DNA of 40,301 nt from Chromera velia (taxonomy: Eukaryota; Sar; Chromeraceae), in assembly GCA_018398765.1 (NCBI GenBank), contig JAHBMJ010003138.1:31286-71586 (forward strand). Reading direction: 5' to 3'. The position numbers and the translations under genes were made by a program. Shown here one piece after another: positions 1 to 14,214 of the stretch. How positions within the stretch are numbered: position 1 is the stretch's first letter; every line of letters starts with the position of its first letter. The notes under the pieces are model-generated. The model saw only the letters and a program-made list of their open reading frames with translations, ran no database searches and had not been told where the DNA came from.

Positions 1-1885
1 GGGGGGGGGGGGCAAACAAACAGGACGACAGTTAGGCATCCGGATCGAAAAAACTCGTGAGAGAGAAAGGAGTGATGTGATGCAGCCAGTCAGTCAGACA
101 AAACGACAGTCAGCGAATCGATCGACTGATTGAGGGATTGAAGCGCGTGTAGGTGGGGAGACAAAGAGTGCGATGAAACAGACAGCAAGCAGAGAGACGG
201 AAACAAATGTACTCACCCACTAATGAAAGAAGCGCAAATGGAGAAAGGGAGGCAACAAAGCAAAGCAGATGCACGAAAAAGGAAAAGGAACGAAAGACAG
301 AAAGAAAAAATTTTCACGTCTTTTCTCTTCGTTCACTCTCTGTATGGTCACAAAAAGAACAGTAAAAAAGGTACGACACGACAAGACAAATGCTAGTGAG
401 GAATTCACCGTCACCCTTGCCCACGAAAACACATATAAACATACACAGACACTCGTGCGAATACATGCCTTTAGAAAAATGGCAAGAATGCACGGGAATT
501 AAACAGGCACAGAGAGAAAGCATGCACGAGTCCTCTTTCATTCTTCCCGTCTTCGCTTCTTTCATACATGTAAATCCGCAACACACAAAACTTGCGCAGA
601 AGCCGAGAAACAGCCAACCGCCAGCGTACACGCGTTCCCCAACAGGTCACGCAATTTCCCCTCGTGGCGTGTACGCTTTCGAAACCAGATAACATTCACC
701 TTCGCTATGACGGACTAGAAAGGGGAAAGGGGGAAGGAGGAAAGAAAGAAAACCTGACAGACAGATCTACCCCAAAGGCCAAGGGAGGGGGCAGGAAAAA
801 GAGAGGAAGCAGAAGGAAGACACGACACCAGCAAGACAACAGGCAAGCATGCACAACTTCCTAGCTCTTCCTCTGCATGCTACGCGCGAATGAGTCAGCC
901 TGCAAATGACTGCGAAAAAGTAGTCGGCCCAGTTCCAAATTTCATACGCGGCTGTCACTCTCGCTCTCTGCATCTCTGTCTGTAAGACAATTGGACGAAA
1001 AGACAGACGCAGACAGACAGACACAAAAATGGCTCTGCACGGTTCCTGCCCCTCCCCACCACGACAAGCCGTCACTCTGTTCCCCATCTTCACCAGGTCC
1101 GCGCATAAGACAACAAACAAGCATACAGCCAGCCAGCCAGGCAGGCAGCCAAAAGTGACCCCCCCAATTCCTTCCTGCCCTGCATGTGCCCTTTTGGACC
1201 GCGCGCACGCAAAAACCCCCACCCGCCCGCCCATTTGCGTCGCTGCCTTACGGGAGCATCGGCACAGAGAGAGAGAAAGAGAGAGAGGGAGGGAGAGAGA
1301 AAGAGAGAGAGAGCGTCGATCCTCAACAAACCCTCGATCGAGTCCGGCAAAAAAATGTTTTTTACTTCCTTTGGCCAATCTTTCACCCTTCTTTCAAAAC
1401 GTGTGGACCCCCCCGCCCGCCCGCGAGCTCCAGCCAACCCGGCCACACACACAAACAAACAAACACCCACAAACAACACCTACGTTCAAGATAGACACCC
1501 ACCCAACCACTGTTGCAGCACAAGAGAATTCAAGTCAAGAGGGGGAATAAGTGAGCAAGGAAGAGCAAGGTTGAAAAAGGGAGAAGAAAGAATAGCAAGG
1601 GAGAGCAAAGCAATTAAGGAAAGAGGCCGCCAAAGAGGTCTCACTGAACCGCGACACACCAAGTGTAATGAGCCAGTCAGGCAGGCAGGCAGGCAGGCAG
1701 AGAGCCAGAAGGAAGGAAGGGAGGAAGGAGGGAAGAAACGTCTCCGGTCGGTAACGGGAAGGAATATTTACCGATCAACAACATTTGCTGGCTGTGAGTC
1801 AGTCAGTCATTCATTCAGTCAGCGACCAGCACGCTGCACTGCAAGCTGGTGGTATGGCATGGCACGGGTTCTTCCTTCCTTTCTT
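1..1885. other. 3' flank of the Pumilio gene; low-complexity, no gene seen
   Basis: This stretch begins with a 12-G run and lies beyond the stop codon of the minus-strand Pumilio gene. It is made of purine-rich and CA-rich low-complexity DNA: a GA-rich tract near 1264–1315, CAGG units near 1678–1700, GGAA units near 1710–1735 and GTCA units near 1797–1826. Open frames here are repetitive on both strands and resemble no family. Part of it is presumably the Pumilio 3' UTR; I could not place a polyadenylation site. Confidence 0.55.
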
Positions 1886-1983
1886 TTACTGGCCCCAAAA
1901 GGCCCCTTCTCCAATCCCCCTCCCCCCTTGACCTTGTCCGTGGGGCTGCTGAGCCCTGCCCCCCCCCTGTCTGTTTCCTCCTC

Positions 1984-2018
<35 letters not shown>

Positions 2019-5000
2019 TGACGCAATCGTTGTCCTGCTGGTCCAGACTCGGCTTGACCTTGGCCACTCGCACCCCCGTCTCGTTCTCTCTGCTGAGGAA
2101 AATACGAAGCAGAGCCGGCAGATGTTCCGGAAGTTCGCATGCGACTGCTCGAAGAAGTGAAGTCAGACCGACCATCACCCCTGATGCCACCTACATGCCC
2201 CCCAGAAGCGGTAGTGCCGTCAGGGGAAATCCCCCCGCGCATTCTGGTGCTAGAAGGCATAAGCCGGTCCTGACCACTCGGCTGAAGCAGCGGGGAAGCC
2301 CCAGACGATGAGCCAAAATTCGCTCCCTGACCCCCACCTCCCCCGGCCGCGGTGTTGCGTCTTTTTAGCGGCGTGTACCCACTCGCTTGACTGCTTGCAC
2401 CTCCCAACCCCAACAACCCTCCGCCCCCTCCCCTCTGGCCCTGCAAGTTGCCCCCAGGTATGTCACCGGCAAACAGATTCATCGCATTCATGTACTGTAA
2501 TTGTTGCTGCTGATGGGGATTCGGTTGCTGTGGGGGAGGGGGGGGGGGGATATTACCGCCCTGCTGCTGCTGCTGCCGGGAGGACCGAGAGGATCCCCCA
2601 TTGAGCCCTCCGGAGGCTGAACGGTTGTCCCGACTTCTCCCCCCCTGTTGGGTGTCGTCCTCTCCGCCCGCATTTCCGTGCCCTCCGACCCCAGGCGGCG
2701 GCGGGCCAGTGGAAGGAGGGGACGCTAAAAGAGCCCCACCGGCGCCGCCCCCTGATCCAGATTTATTCGATCGGATCGCCCCCCACATACCCCCCTGTCC
2801 CCCTCTCTGCCCCTGCTGTTGCTGGGTCACAGGAGATGCCAGGGCATCGTTTGTCTGTCCCCCCGAATTTCCTCCGTGGTTACTGCCGAAACCATCGGGG
2901 GTCGAGGGACCGCCCCCCAGTCCAAATCCGATCGGGCCGAGGCCGGAGCTCCCCGACACCGCAAGGAACTCTTTCACAAACGCTGGGCTTCCTTGTAGAC
3001 TCTCTGCGGGATTATCAGACCATCCGGAACCATGAGGGAAACCCCCAGAGAAAAAAGCAGAAGGTTCCCCGGGAACGGGGGGCTGGGGGCTGGGTCTGGA
3101 TTGGGGATCCCCAGGACTTTGGAGTGCCTGCCTCCAATTGAACCCAAAGTCGGCGCTCTCATCTCCCAGAGGGCCAAAACTGTCCCTAGGTTGATGGTAC
3201 GGCTGCTGTCGGTGTCTGCTGTCTGGCATGCCACCCTTTCCACGACGGTGGCGGTGAGAAGAGTCCCCCCCCTCATCCCCCCCTCCTCCAAGAGGGAACG
3301 GCGGCACCCTCCCCTCCCATCCCATCCCTTCTGTTTCTTGTACGGCCTGCCCATGCTGGCCCTGACGGCCCCCCCTCTGGTAAGGGACCGGAGAGACGCC
3401 AAAGGGACCTACAGGGGAAGGCATGAGGGGTGAAGAGTCCCCCCCAGGGCAAGGAAGGGACAACGGCTGCACTGCTGCATGGGAGTGAGGAGGATTGTGC
3501 ATCTGCTGCTGTTGCTGACCTCTCCTCTGATGGCCCCCTCGATTCCCCCCGCTTGCTTGCGAGGACGAAGCGGCCTGCTGCTGCTGCTGCTGCTCAAGGG
3601 AGGGACCGTCACCCCAACCACGCAAATGTGCATCCCGAAGTTTCTCCTCAGGACCGAAAGGGATACCCCCCATCGATTGGGACATCACCCCCCTCGACCC
3701 CCTCGAATGGTTCTGGCTGCTGCTGTTCTTTGACACAAACCCACCGCCTGCGTGAGACAGAGACAGAGACAGACCGACGTCCCGCCCTCCGCGGCCCACC
3801 TCACCGTCCCCCCGTGACTGCTGAATTACTGTCAGAGGGATATCGTCCCCCGGGTGGGTTTCTCTGTTCCTCCCATCATGACGAGCGGCATATCCGCCGC
3901 CATCCCCTCTTCTTTGCCCTCTGGAAGAAGACGGAGAGGGACCCAGAGTCAACTGCTGATCTACATCCCCCCTTCCCCCTCTCACTTCCTCGACCAATTG
4001 CTTGAAGAGTCGGGGGTTCTGCTCGTGCAGCTGCTGAAGAAATGCAAACGGAAAATCAGCAGCTTGACCCCCTTGGGGATTGTTGTTGCTTGGGGGTGTG
4101 ACCTCTCCCATCAAGGTCATGAATTTCTGAAACTGCCTCAACAGCATAAACTCCTTATCAGCAGTTGCACCAGCAGCGTGACGCCCCGATCCAGATCCGT
4201 CCCCACCACCACGAAACAGCATTGATAGATCAACATCTCTCCCCCCCTCAGCAGCAGGGGACAGGTCGGCCTGTCGGGAAAAAAGGTTTCCTTCCCCCTC
4301 GTCAGGAGAACGAAGGGGTTGCTGGCCCCTCCCACCTCTCCCCTGCCCTCCCCCCGGATTCCTCCACATACCCGGACCCCCTTGCAGTTGCAAAGGGACA
4401 CCCGTACCCGGAGGTGAGCCTTCAACGCTCCCCACATCCCCCCACATCTGTTGACCTCTTCCCTGCTGCTGCTGCTGTTGGTGATTTCGGAAAACCCCCG
4501 GGGAACCTCTCCCGCGGCTGCTGCTGTGGAGACCCGAACCTGAGGGCCGCCCTCCCCCTCCCCCTCCCCTCCCGTCGGGGGGAGGTGGCGGTGGGGGCTG
4601 CTGGGATCGGGATCCAACAACCCACGATTCGTGTTGATCCCCCCGCTGAGAGGCGCGATGTGCGGGCCGTGAACCGGAGGACGAGACTAGTAACGGGGGC
4701 GACCCCGCAACCAAAGGGTCCCCTAGACCGTCCACACCCCTAGCGTTACTTCTCCCGCCCCCTTGCCCTCCCTGCCGTATGAAGGCAGAAGAAGAAGAAG
4801 AAGGCCCCGAAAGATGCCCTTGCGGTCCTTTCTGGCCTCCCACCAGACCCTGAGCACTCATCGGTGTACCTGCAAAGAGGAAAGGAAACAAGCAGCAGAC
4901 AGACAGGAAGACTGTGTGAAGGAGTGCGGGAGGAACAAAACGAAGGAATAAATACGAATCAACCGGGCAGTCCGTCACGTTGACTGTGCTTTGTTCCTTC

Positions 5001-7184
5001 CAGCTGTTCCTGCATGCATCGCCCAGTCAATCACGACAGAAAGAAAGCAGCACTCTCCCCCCGTCCTTACAAATTTTCTCATGCATGCAGGGGATCTTAG
5101 TTTCAACCCATCAATCCATAAAAAAGTCTAGCATTGATGCACCCAGCAGACTGACTGACCTTCCGATCCTCTGTTGGACCTCTCCACTGTCCTCGGGGGT
5201 CGTGGGGATTCATCCACTACCCCTCTGCTGAAGTTCTGATCTCGTTCTCTTCCCCCGTGAGCCTGTCTCCTCCCCCCCTCTGCAGCGTTCAACCATGCGC
5301 CCCCCTGCATGGGGGAGAAACCGGGACTCGAAGACGCCGCCCCCCCCGCGCCGCCACTTGCATACATCTGGGGTGATGCGTGACTATGGAATCCCGGGGG
5401 CGCTTTGGGGGCCTCTTTGCCCTGTCGCTGCTGCTGCCAGTTTTGCTGCTGCTGCTGCTGCTGTCTGGAGGATCCCCGTCCGGAAGGGAAGGCGTCAATG
5501 GCCGGGTGTCCTGTGGCATTTCTTGAAGAGCCGACCTGGGCGCCGGGGTCGTTCGCAACCCCTTCATCATACGGAGTCCTGCTGTCTCCTGCTGACCGGA
5601 ATTGTTGAGTCTGGCTGCTGCTGGAAAGATGATACAGAGAGTCGGGGAGAGAATCTCGGGGGATCTGGCCACGATCAACGGCGTCAAGGGGATCGGGACG
5701 GTGGGACGTCCCGTGTGCTCCCTGCAAAGGGGGCACAGGGGTCGTTCCTTCGAGGTGGCCAAGACGCCAGGGCTCCGAGACTTCTCCCTGCTGCTGGTCT
5801 GACCTTGACAGGAGATTCTGCTGCTGTTGCTCCTGCTTCTGATTCAAGGAAGAGGACAGGCCACCGGGGCGAGACGAGGAAGCCTGGGAAAGTGAGACGC
5901 TGATGTCGACTGCGGATGAAGCCGAGAGTCCCCCCCCAGGCTGTCTTTGGTCTCTTTCGGAATTGGCATTCGGGGGTAGTGTCACAGCAGGAGACGGGCC
6001 CCTCGAAGGCGCTTGGTCATCCTCTTCGGCCCCTTCCGGCAGACGTTCCTTTGCCTGTGGTGGGAAGGGGGGGAAACATGATGGATGCTTGGCTTGCCCG
6101 TCTAGTCTAGTGAGTGTACATACAGTCGCGAACTTTTAGTGCACCGAGAAGAAGACAGGCCATCATTGGACAGAGTGAGCCATTTCAGTGCTGAGAGAGC
6201 GCACTGAGAAACGAAGCGAAGGGGGCAGCGGAAAAAAGCGCGCCCTGCATTTCTTTTTCTTTTTTCGTTTTTGAATAAATTGGAAAGGAGAAAGAGGTCC
6301 ACTGTCCGGTCTTTTCCTTTCGTTCGCTGCTGGAAGCCTGTCATACACGGAAGACAGACAAAAACGTGAGGATGAATGGAAAGTTGATAGAAACGAACCG
6401 AGACAAAGAGTCAGGCAGTCAGCTACACAGTCCTTCAGTTAGTCAGTCAGCCAGTCAGTCAGAGAGCAAAAGGACGACACAAAGAAAGGCAGACATAAAA
6501 AAAAAACAACTCGGGCGAACCGACCGAGAGCAGAATCTTCTCCCACTTCGACCTCATCTTCTTGCTTCCAAGCGCTTTCAAGTTCGCAGCAATAGCCTGC
6601 AGCAGACAGACAGAAGAAAGGAGACAAAAAATGAAGGAAAGAAAAATGAAAGTAGAAGCGAGGGGAAATACAGACGTCAACATTCGCGTGAGGAGAAGGA
6701 AGAGAAAGGAAAAGAAACGAAAAGAAAGGGAGATGTAAATATATGTGTATCCCACCAACAGAATGTGGACACAGTGCAAGAATCTGGGGGGTGAAGGAAA
6801 AACATGAGAGAACCCTATGGGAGGGGGTGACTCCTCTTTTCTGGCTGCAGCGTTTTTTCTTTTCTGAACCCTTTCCCCGAGTGCGCTGGTACCAACTGCC
6901 TGCCTGCCTCTTTCCTTTCTGGTTTTCCTCGTTTGATTGAGAAAGCATGCCTCCCAGATCACTTACTCCCTTCCGCACCCACCAACAGACAGAAAGACAT
7001 ACCCAGATACCCACCTTTGCCAGGGCCCTGATCTGTCCCTCCGAGGAAACGTCGAGGGCCTTCTGGGCCACGTACTGGCCGTAGGAACTCTGGATCAAAA
7101 CGGGCATGCGCTCGCTCTGGGTGAGCTCCTCGACAAACGTCGACCGGATATCCTGCATGGATCACCAGACAAACACACACACCC

Positions 7185-7222
<38 letters not shown>

Positions 7223-10200
7223 ACACACCCAACACACACACACACACAAGCACAGATAAATAAATAAATAAATACACACACATCAAAAGGAGGGGCAGGT
7301 GGGTTCAAACAATTACGGCATGCCAAACGAAGGAGGCCCCATGGAGCATTCATTCCATGCAAGCAACGTGTGCACGCCTCCGGGAGGGTCTGCAAAGGTG
7401 ACCCCGAGCGAGCGAGCGAGAGAGAGGGAGAGAGAGAGAGTCCTTCCACAAACAGCTTCTTAATTTCCCTCATATCCTCACATCGAATCTCGCTCGGTCC
7501 ACTGCCACTGTTCGAATAGACATACCAGCGGAAATCATGGAATGAAGCAACTTTCTCGGGTCCCCTGTGAAGCGCTGCGTTGGGTCCTCCTTCACTTTCT
7601 TTCACACTCACTCACTCACTGACTCACTGACAGGTTCTGCGTATTCGAAGCACTTCTCGACAACGTTGGAGGAGAACTTTTGAACCGCAAGTTGCAACAG
7701 CTTCCCCCTGAACTGCTCGAACAATGGCCGACAGTACTCGCCTCCCCAGTTCTGCAACAGACAGACGGTCGGTGACATACTCGATGTTCTCGCATACATG
7801 GATACACACGAAAATAAGGAACACATCGGCGTGTATGATTTGCATGGATACACACACACCATCATCCACAGCCCCTTTCACTCTCGGACAAAGGTTCCAG
7901 AAAGATCTCCTCGTAAATCAAATAACAAAACGCACACACAAACCGACGACAGCCCTCCACTACCCCCTCCTTCCCCTAGACTTCTTCTCTACAGAGATCA
8001 GTTAGACCAGTAGCTCCCTTGCAGTCCCTTCTCTTCTCTCCACTGCCTTTGCACTCATCTCACCGATACAAATGCAAAGGGAAAACAGAGAACCCGTCCG
8101 GTTTAAGCAGAAGAAAAAAGGGGGGGGGGATCCTTTCACTGACCTCCAGTGCATGTTGGACCGCGTAGTTGCCGTACGGGTTCTGCACAAGGTCCATTGC
8201 GTGCCCCACAAGCTCCCGCAGAATGCTTTGTTTTTGCTGGTCCGTGCGAGCGATCCCGATGCACCTTTTGACAACGCACAGTCCGTGAGGCGACACAGCC
8301 ACCTCCCCCAATTTTTGGACTATCGGGTCGAACAGCGCCGTTGTGGAGTCGGGAGAGAAGCACACGAGGACCCGTTGCACTACGTGGGTGCCGTTTTGGT
8401 CCAGGGAGAGATCCACCACCTTCAGCTTGATCTCCTCGACCAACAGCTTTTCTTCCTCAGAGGTCGATAGAAGGCCTGCATGATCAAAGAGGAACAGCGA
8501 GAAAGAAAAAAGAAAAGAATCATGGACCGAATGACGAAGAAGAAAAAAAGGGGACCAATCCATTTAAGTAAATAAAAGGCCCCGCGAATGACTGATTTTT
8601 TCTCGTAAGATGCATACAAAGATTAAATTTGAGGCGAACATGAAGGCAAAACCTGTCTGGGTTTCTTTCCATGCAAAGGAGCGTGAAAAGAGAGACGACA
8701 ACACAGGTTCCGCAAAAGGGACAGTGCTATGAGGATTTCCGCTCAGTCAAAAGGGTTTTCTCTCTGTCGAGAACCAGAATAGAAAGAAAGTGGGGACGAA
8801 GATCGATTGAACGAGACATTGACTCAAAATATGCGCAGATATTGACGGACAAACGAAAAAGCGGATCACCCACAAATGCTCGCTTGCTTGGCTCTCCGAC
8901 GACAGAGGAACCCGGCGGCTGACTGCCTGACTGATTGCCTGCATGTCTCTGTGTGTAAGAGAGAAAGTGTGTGTGTGTGTGTGTGTGTTAGAGAGAGAGA
9001 GAGCAACTGACTGACCGATGAGAGACTGCAGAGCGTGCGTTCCCCTTTTGTTGCACGCGATCTGCGTCACTTGGGGTGCCAGCTGCGGGGGGGGGGAGGG
9101 GGGAGGTGATTGAAACACAGACACACAGAGAGAAAGACACATACAAAATGCTCTTCACACGATGCTCTGTTTTCTGTTTACTTGTCTGACTCATCTTCAG
9201 AACAACCCTGCGAGATCACAAAATGCGGCTTCTCACACCCATGTATGGTCTGAATTTTGTTTCAAAGTCGCCCACAAACCGACCCTTTGGAGCATTCGTC
9301 GTCGCTGTTTGAGCGAACAGGCCTGGAACAATTGTTGGCACAAATAGTTCCCGTACGCATCGGTCATCAAATTGGCCACATCTTCTTCTGCTTCTGAGAG
9401 GATCAGCTGAACCATCTCGGGGTGCCCCTTCATCAAGTACCTCTGCAAATTCCGGGACCCATTCTGGACCCGTGCCAACTCAAGGACGCGACCCCGCACC
9501 TCTGCAATCTCGGCAGCGGTGTCCGATCGAGCCCCTATGCCCCCGGCAGCTACACCAAAGAGGCCTGCAGTCAGGTCGCCTGGCATGCCGGGGCTCGGTG
9601 TTCGAGCCGTGTGGCCAGCACCTCCTGCCGGGGTCTGTCGCCCCCCTCGGCGCCCCCCCCCACTCTGAAGTCTGCCATCTCTGTCTTCGTCTTTTGTTGC
9701 ATTGGCACCCGATGGAGACGGCTGGGATGCCTGGGCGTTAGAGGAGACGTCCGGGGTGATGCATCCACTGGTGGCATCGGATGGGGTGTTGACTCGCAGG
9801 TTCGCCCCCCCGGTTGTCGTCTGGGCGCTTTGCCCTGGACCTCTCTGCTGTAGCATTCCCTTCTCTTCTGCTACCTCCTTCCCTCCAATGGCCGACGGCT
9901 GCTGGTGGGAGGGCGGGATGAGATTTTGAGATTTGGGGTGGGAGATCGACGTTTGCTCTCTCTGCTTCAGACCTTCTGCTAGGGCTTCCGCGTTCAGGGG
10001 TGGTGCAGGGCTTCGGCGGTCGGGTGGTGCGTCGGTGAGGGGGGAGGAGCGCCCGCCGTTGTGGAAGGCGGAGGAGCGACCGCTGCACATTCGACAGACA
10101 GGCAGACAGGCAGATAAGAACGGGTAAAGAAAGAAGCAGACAGGCAGGCAGATAAGAACGGGTGAAGATAGAAGAAAAAGGCCGACACCTGTCAGGAAAT

Positions 10201-13200
10201 GAAAAGAGGAAGACCGGGGAAAGAACCCAACAGAGCACGAACAACCTTGCATGCATACTCCATCCATACGATTTCTTTCTTTGTCACTCAAACGAAAATG
10301 CAAACAACGAACCACTTACAACCAAGCAACAAACAAATAAGCAAGCAAACAAAGAAACAAACGTCGAAACTGACAAGAAAACCGACCGACCTGACGTCTA
10401 CCACCTCCGTGGTAGCAGTGTCGCAAGGTGCCCCCCCTGCCCCGTCTCTGTGATGACCCGTTTCGGGTGGTGGTGCACTGTCTGTGGAATTACGCGGGGC
10501 TGTGGACGTGGGAGCACTACGAGATGATGTCACGGCAGCAGCGGGGGCACCGGGGATGTCCTTCTCTTTGTCTCTCTCTTCCCTCTCCCCTTCTGCAAAC
10601 CCACCCGTCAAGCTTCCAGATTCTAGCTCTAATGCGGTGGACAAAGGGGGAGACTGGGCGGCAAGAGAGTTGATAATATCCCTCGCAGCCTCTCTTGCTT
10701 GACCTTCGCGTGCTGCTCTTTGTGCGTGATGGTGGTTCAGGTGCGACTGTCGGGGCATGAGGCCTGATGCCGAGGAATGAGCGAGGTCAGCGGTTCCTGA
10801 TGGAGAAGGTTGATCTCTTTGCTGTTGCTGCTGCTGTTTGGGTGTAGGCTGTCTTGAAGGCTTCTCCTGCTTTTCACCAGAAGCCTTCCCGATCTTGCTT
10901 TCTTTCTCTTTCTCTTTGTTGCCTCTGACCGACTTCTCCTTTTCACCACCAGCAATTCCCTTTTCTTTTTCTTTCTCTTCGGTCGCAGGTGCTGCTGCAG
11001 CACCAGCACCAGACCAAGTGCCCTCCTTCAGTTCGCGCTCTCTCTCCCGCTCACGCTCTTTCTCTCTCTCTCTTCGTCCCCTTTTCTTCCGCTTTGAGCG
11101 GCCCTCACCTGCAGCTGCTCCAGAGGTCGAAACACCTACCAGCATCGCAGAGGCCGGGCGCTCGAGCGACGCAACCCCCCCAAGTCCATCGGGGTCGTCG
11201 CCTCCTGCGCCTCCTCCCTCTCCTGCACTCTCCGCACCCGCCCCCCGCCCCCCGCGTCCCCGCATGCCTATCCCGCCCCTACTTCCACTTCTAACGGTTG
11301 TGTCAAGTTGAGCAGGGAGGGACAACGAAGAGGCGGGCCTCTCGGCATCCTCCTCTAAGTACTCACACGCATCGGCACCAGCCCCCCCCGCAGGGACAGA
11401 AATAGACGCGGTCCCGGCAGCGGCCCCAAGCGCCAGGGGTCTCTGCAAAGACCCGACTTTGGACCGGCGCGCCTCAGCATCTGGCGGCAGAGGAAGCAGG
11501 CCCTCATCGGCACTCGCAGCCCCCCTCGCACCGTTGGGCGACTGTGAGGGCACCGGCATAGGGGGAGGCGTAGGGGTCTGAGACCGCAATCCGTCCGCAA
11601 CTGCTGCCGCGAGGCGCGCAGTACCTCTGGGGACCTGCGATGATGAAACGAACCCGCGGCTTCCCTGCGGTGAGGGGAGGGAGCTGACGGCCCCCCCTCC
11701 ATAGACGGAGGACGAGAGGTCAGTTGTATCCCCCCCCGCCTGCAGGCCTCCAACGTAGGCGGCAGAAGGGGCGGCGTGGGGTGCCTGGGGGTCTAGGGGG
11801 GGGATGGGTGAGCTTGCGAATGAAGAGAGACGCAGACTTGGGACCGAGTCGTATGGAGAGGAGGCAGCTGCTTGTTGTGCGAAATTGTCTGGTTGGGGGT
11901 TGAAGAGCGAATGGGGTCTGCCTGTCGGACTAGACGCCGAGGGGCTGGCAGCATACTGCGGGTAGAGGGAGGCAAGGTTGAAAGGGAAGAGAGACTGGGC
12001 GCCTAGGACTGGGTTCTGCAGCAGCGCCATGATCTGATGTTGTTGATGGGAGGCTGCGACAGATGGTGCGACGCCTTGTGCTTGAGGATGGAAGAAGGAC
12101 GGCAGTGCGGCGGCGGAGGGGGCAGAGGCGGCGGGTTGTTGGGACGAGCCGGATGGCATCGCCGCCGCCGTCGGGGTTGGAAGAGACACTGATTGGTGTG
12201 TCTGGCCGGCCGCAGCAAGAAGCCCTGCTGGGTGGCCTAGGCTGAGCTGATTCAGCTGCCCGCTCTGACGCAGTGACGCAGCCACAGAATCCATACTGCC
12301 CCCCAAGTTTGGCAGTCCCCCAGCCGCAGCCTCGTGTTGCTGTGGGGGCGGAGGTGTGGGAGATGGTGAGGGTGAGGGCGAAGGATTTGCGGAAGAGGAC
12401 GCGTGGGAAGACGATGACGGCAACAACGAATACTGGATGGGGCACTGCACGAATAAATACATAGACACAGATAGATAGATAGATAGGCAGACAGGGTATT
12501 TGAGAACTTACGACAAGCGCAAGACGAAGAAAGAAGAAAAATAACAACAAATTTCTGCTGCCATGCGTTCATTCACTTGCACCTCGCTGTTCCCTCCCCT
12601 CTCCACACACCCTCGGCAGGGTGCCTGCCTGGTTCTTTGCTTCTCTGTCCATCGTCCTCTAGCGCTTCGAGAGTTTTCCATTGAAAGCAAACGTCAAGTC
12701 AAGGGGGGGCGTTGTTTTCTTCTGTGCTTTAGGCAGCAGATGTGAAAAAAAAAGAGGCAAAATCATCACAAAAACATCCCTGGCCACCCTCTCTTGTTCC
12801 CGCTCTCTTCCAACACAATCAGACACGAGAACACAGGAGACACGTACACGAAGAAGGGAAAAAAGGAGGGAAGGGGATCAGGGCACACAAAAAGAGGACG
12901 ATGGAAGAGCACGGAAGGAGAGCACGCTGAGTGAGAGCTACTCTGACCAACTGACCAACTGACTGACTGACTGACTGACGCTATTCAGCCACTTTTTGAA
13001 CTCCTCGTTCATCATCATCCGATCCCCTCCCAAAATCGTCACCCCTGACAGCCCCCCCTCCCCCGGTGTTCCGATTTCAACACCCGCAGATCGAGCGAGG
13101 GCCGACAGAAGGGGTGCACTTGCAGCCAAAGAAATCGGGTCGGCGGCGGGTTGTTGATCGGGTGCCGCGGCTCGATCTCCCTCCGTCGCCAACGACTGGA

Positions 13201-14173
13201 AATTCGGCACAGACAGAGCAGAGAAAGATGGAGGGGGCAACTGCTGCACCCCTAACCCTGCCCCCTGCAGCTGCTGAGGAGGCTGCGCATTTCTCTGAAG
13301 CTGCTGACGCTTCCTGTGACCTCTTGCGAGGACAGGGGAAGCAGAAATCGGGGGAGCCTCCGCGTCGGTCCCGTACGGCGTGTCATCTCCCTCCTCATCA
13401 CGCTCCCCTCTCTCGTCCTCGTCTCCCAAGTGCCCCCTGCTGGACGAATCCAGAGATAGCACAAGACCAGTCACCCCCCCACTTGCCGCCAGGTCCTCCT
13501 GGGGTGTGGCGGCGGGGCTCTGGCTCGAGGGTGCCACAGAGTCCTGGCCGGCGCCAACGGGCGGGGACATCGGGGGAAACGGAACCGTGCCAAAAGCCAA
13601 GGAGGACTGAGATTGAATTCGTGCGCTTTCACAATGACGCCGTGTCTGCATACAAAGAGAGACCAGACATAAAAGAATTAAGGCAACTAGAAAGTAAGGG
13701 GGATGACGGAAGGAGGTGTCAGGCAAAAATTTAAAATCCTTTCTTCCATCTCAAGAGGGAAGAGCGGAACGAAAAAGGCACAAAACAGGAGGGGAAGGAA
13801 GAGGCCAGCTGTCACCGAATTGACATCTGCGCGGTCTCTCTTTGCCAATCGACTGTTGCTGTGTGTCAACAGACAGCGCAGCAAGCCTTCCTGAAAGCAG
13901 GGGAGGTGCAGGAAACAGCAGAAGAGAGGAAAGAACAGGGAGGCAATTTAGAATTAACACAGCCAGCTCAGTTGTCTTAAAGAGAAGAAAGCATTCAGTT
14001 TGGCAAACTGACCCCTTCTCCGTCGGCATCCTCGACGCCCGAGGGAGGCGACCCGCTCTTTGAGGACGACAAACGTCTGCATGGAGGGAGGGAGGGAGGG
14101 AAGGACATAAGGGAAGGGAGGACATGACTTCTTCTCAGCACTCACGCGAAAAGAGACAGAAAGACAGACAGAC

Positions 14174-14214
<41 letters not shown>

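Larger units (their letters stand above)
7015..9506 (-). other. Pumilio homology domain (8 repeats over 5 exons)
   Basis: The eight helical repeats read, in order, with RNA-contact residues (positions 12, 13, 16): R1 S-R-Q (GSRNLQ), R2 N-Y-Q (GNYLCQ), R3 T-H-Q (GTHALQ), R4 T-H-Q (GTHVVQ), R5 L-C-K (GLCVVK), R6 N-Y-Q (GNYAVQ), R7 S-N-E (SSNVVE), R8 Q-Y-Q (GQYVAQ). R1, R2, R6 and R7 match the classical PUF code for A, U, U and G. R8 is close to a U reader. R3–R5 are not standard. The intron joining R7 to R8 (7631 to 7153) brings FEYAEP next to DIRSTFVEEL, the expected inter-repeat helix. Confidence 0.93.

Noticed and set aside
1184-2311. Plus-strand 375-codon open frame
   Set aside because: It covers GA repeats and the antisense of the Pumilio poly-Gln exon; composition is repeat-driven with no family motif.
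10838-11311. Plus-strand Ser/Pro/Phe-rich frame
   Set aside because: It is the antisense shadow of the Lys/Glu/Arg-rich part of the Pumilio N-terminal arm.
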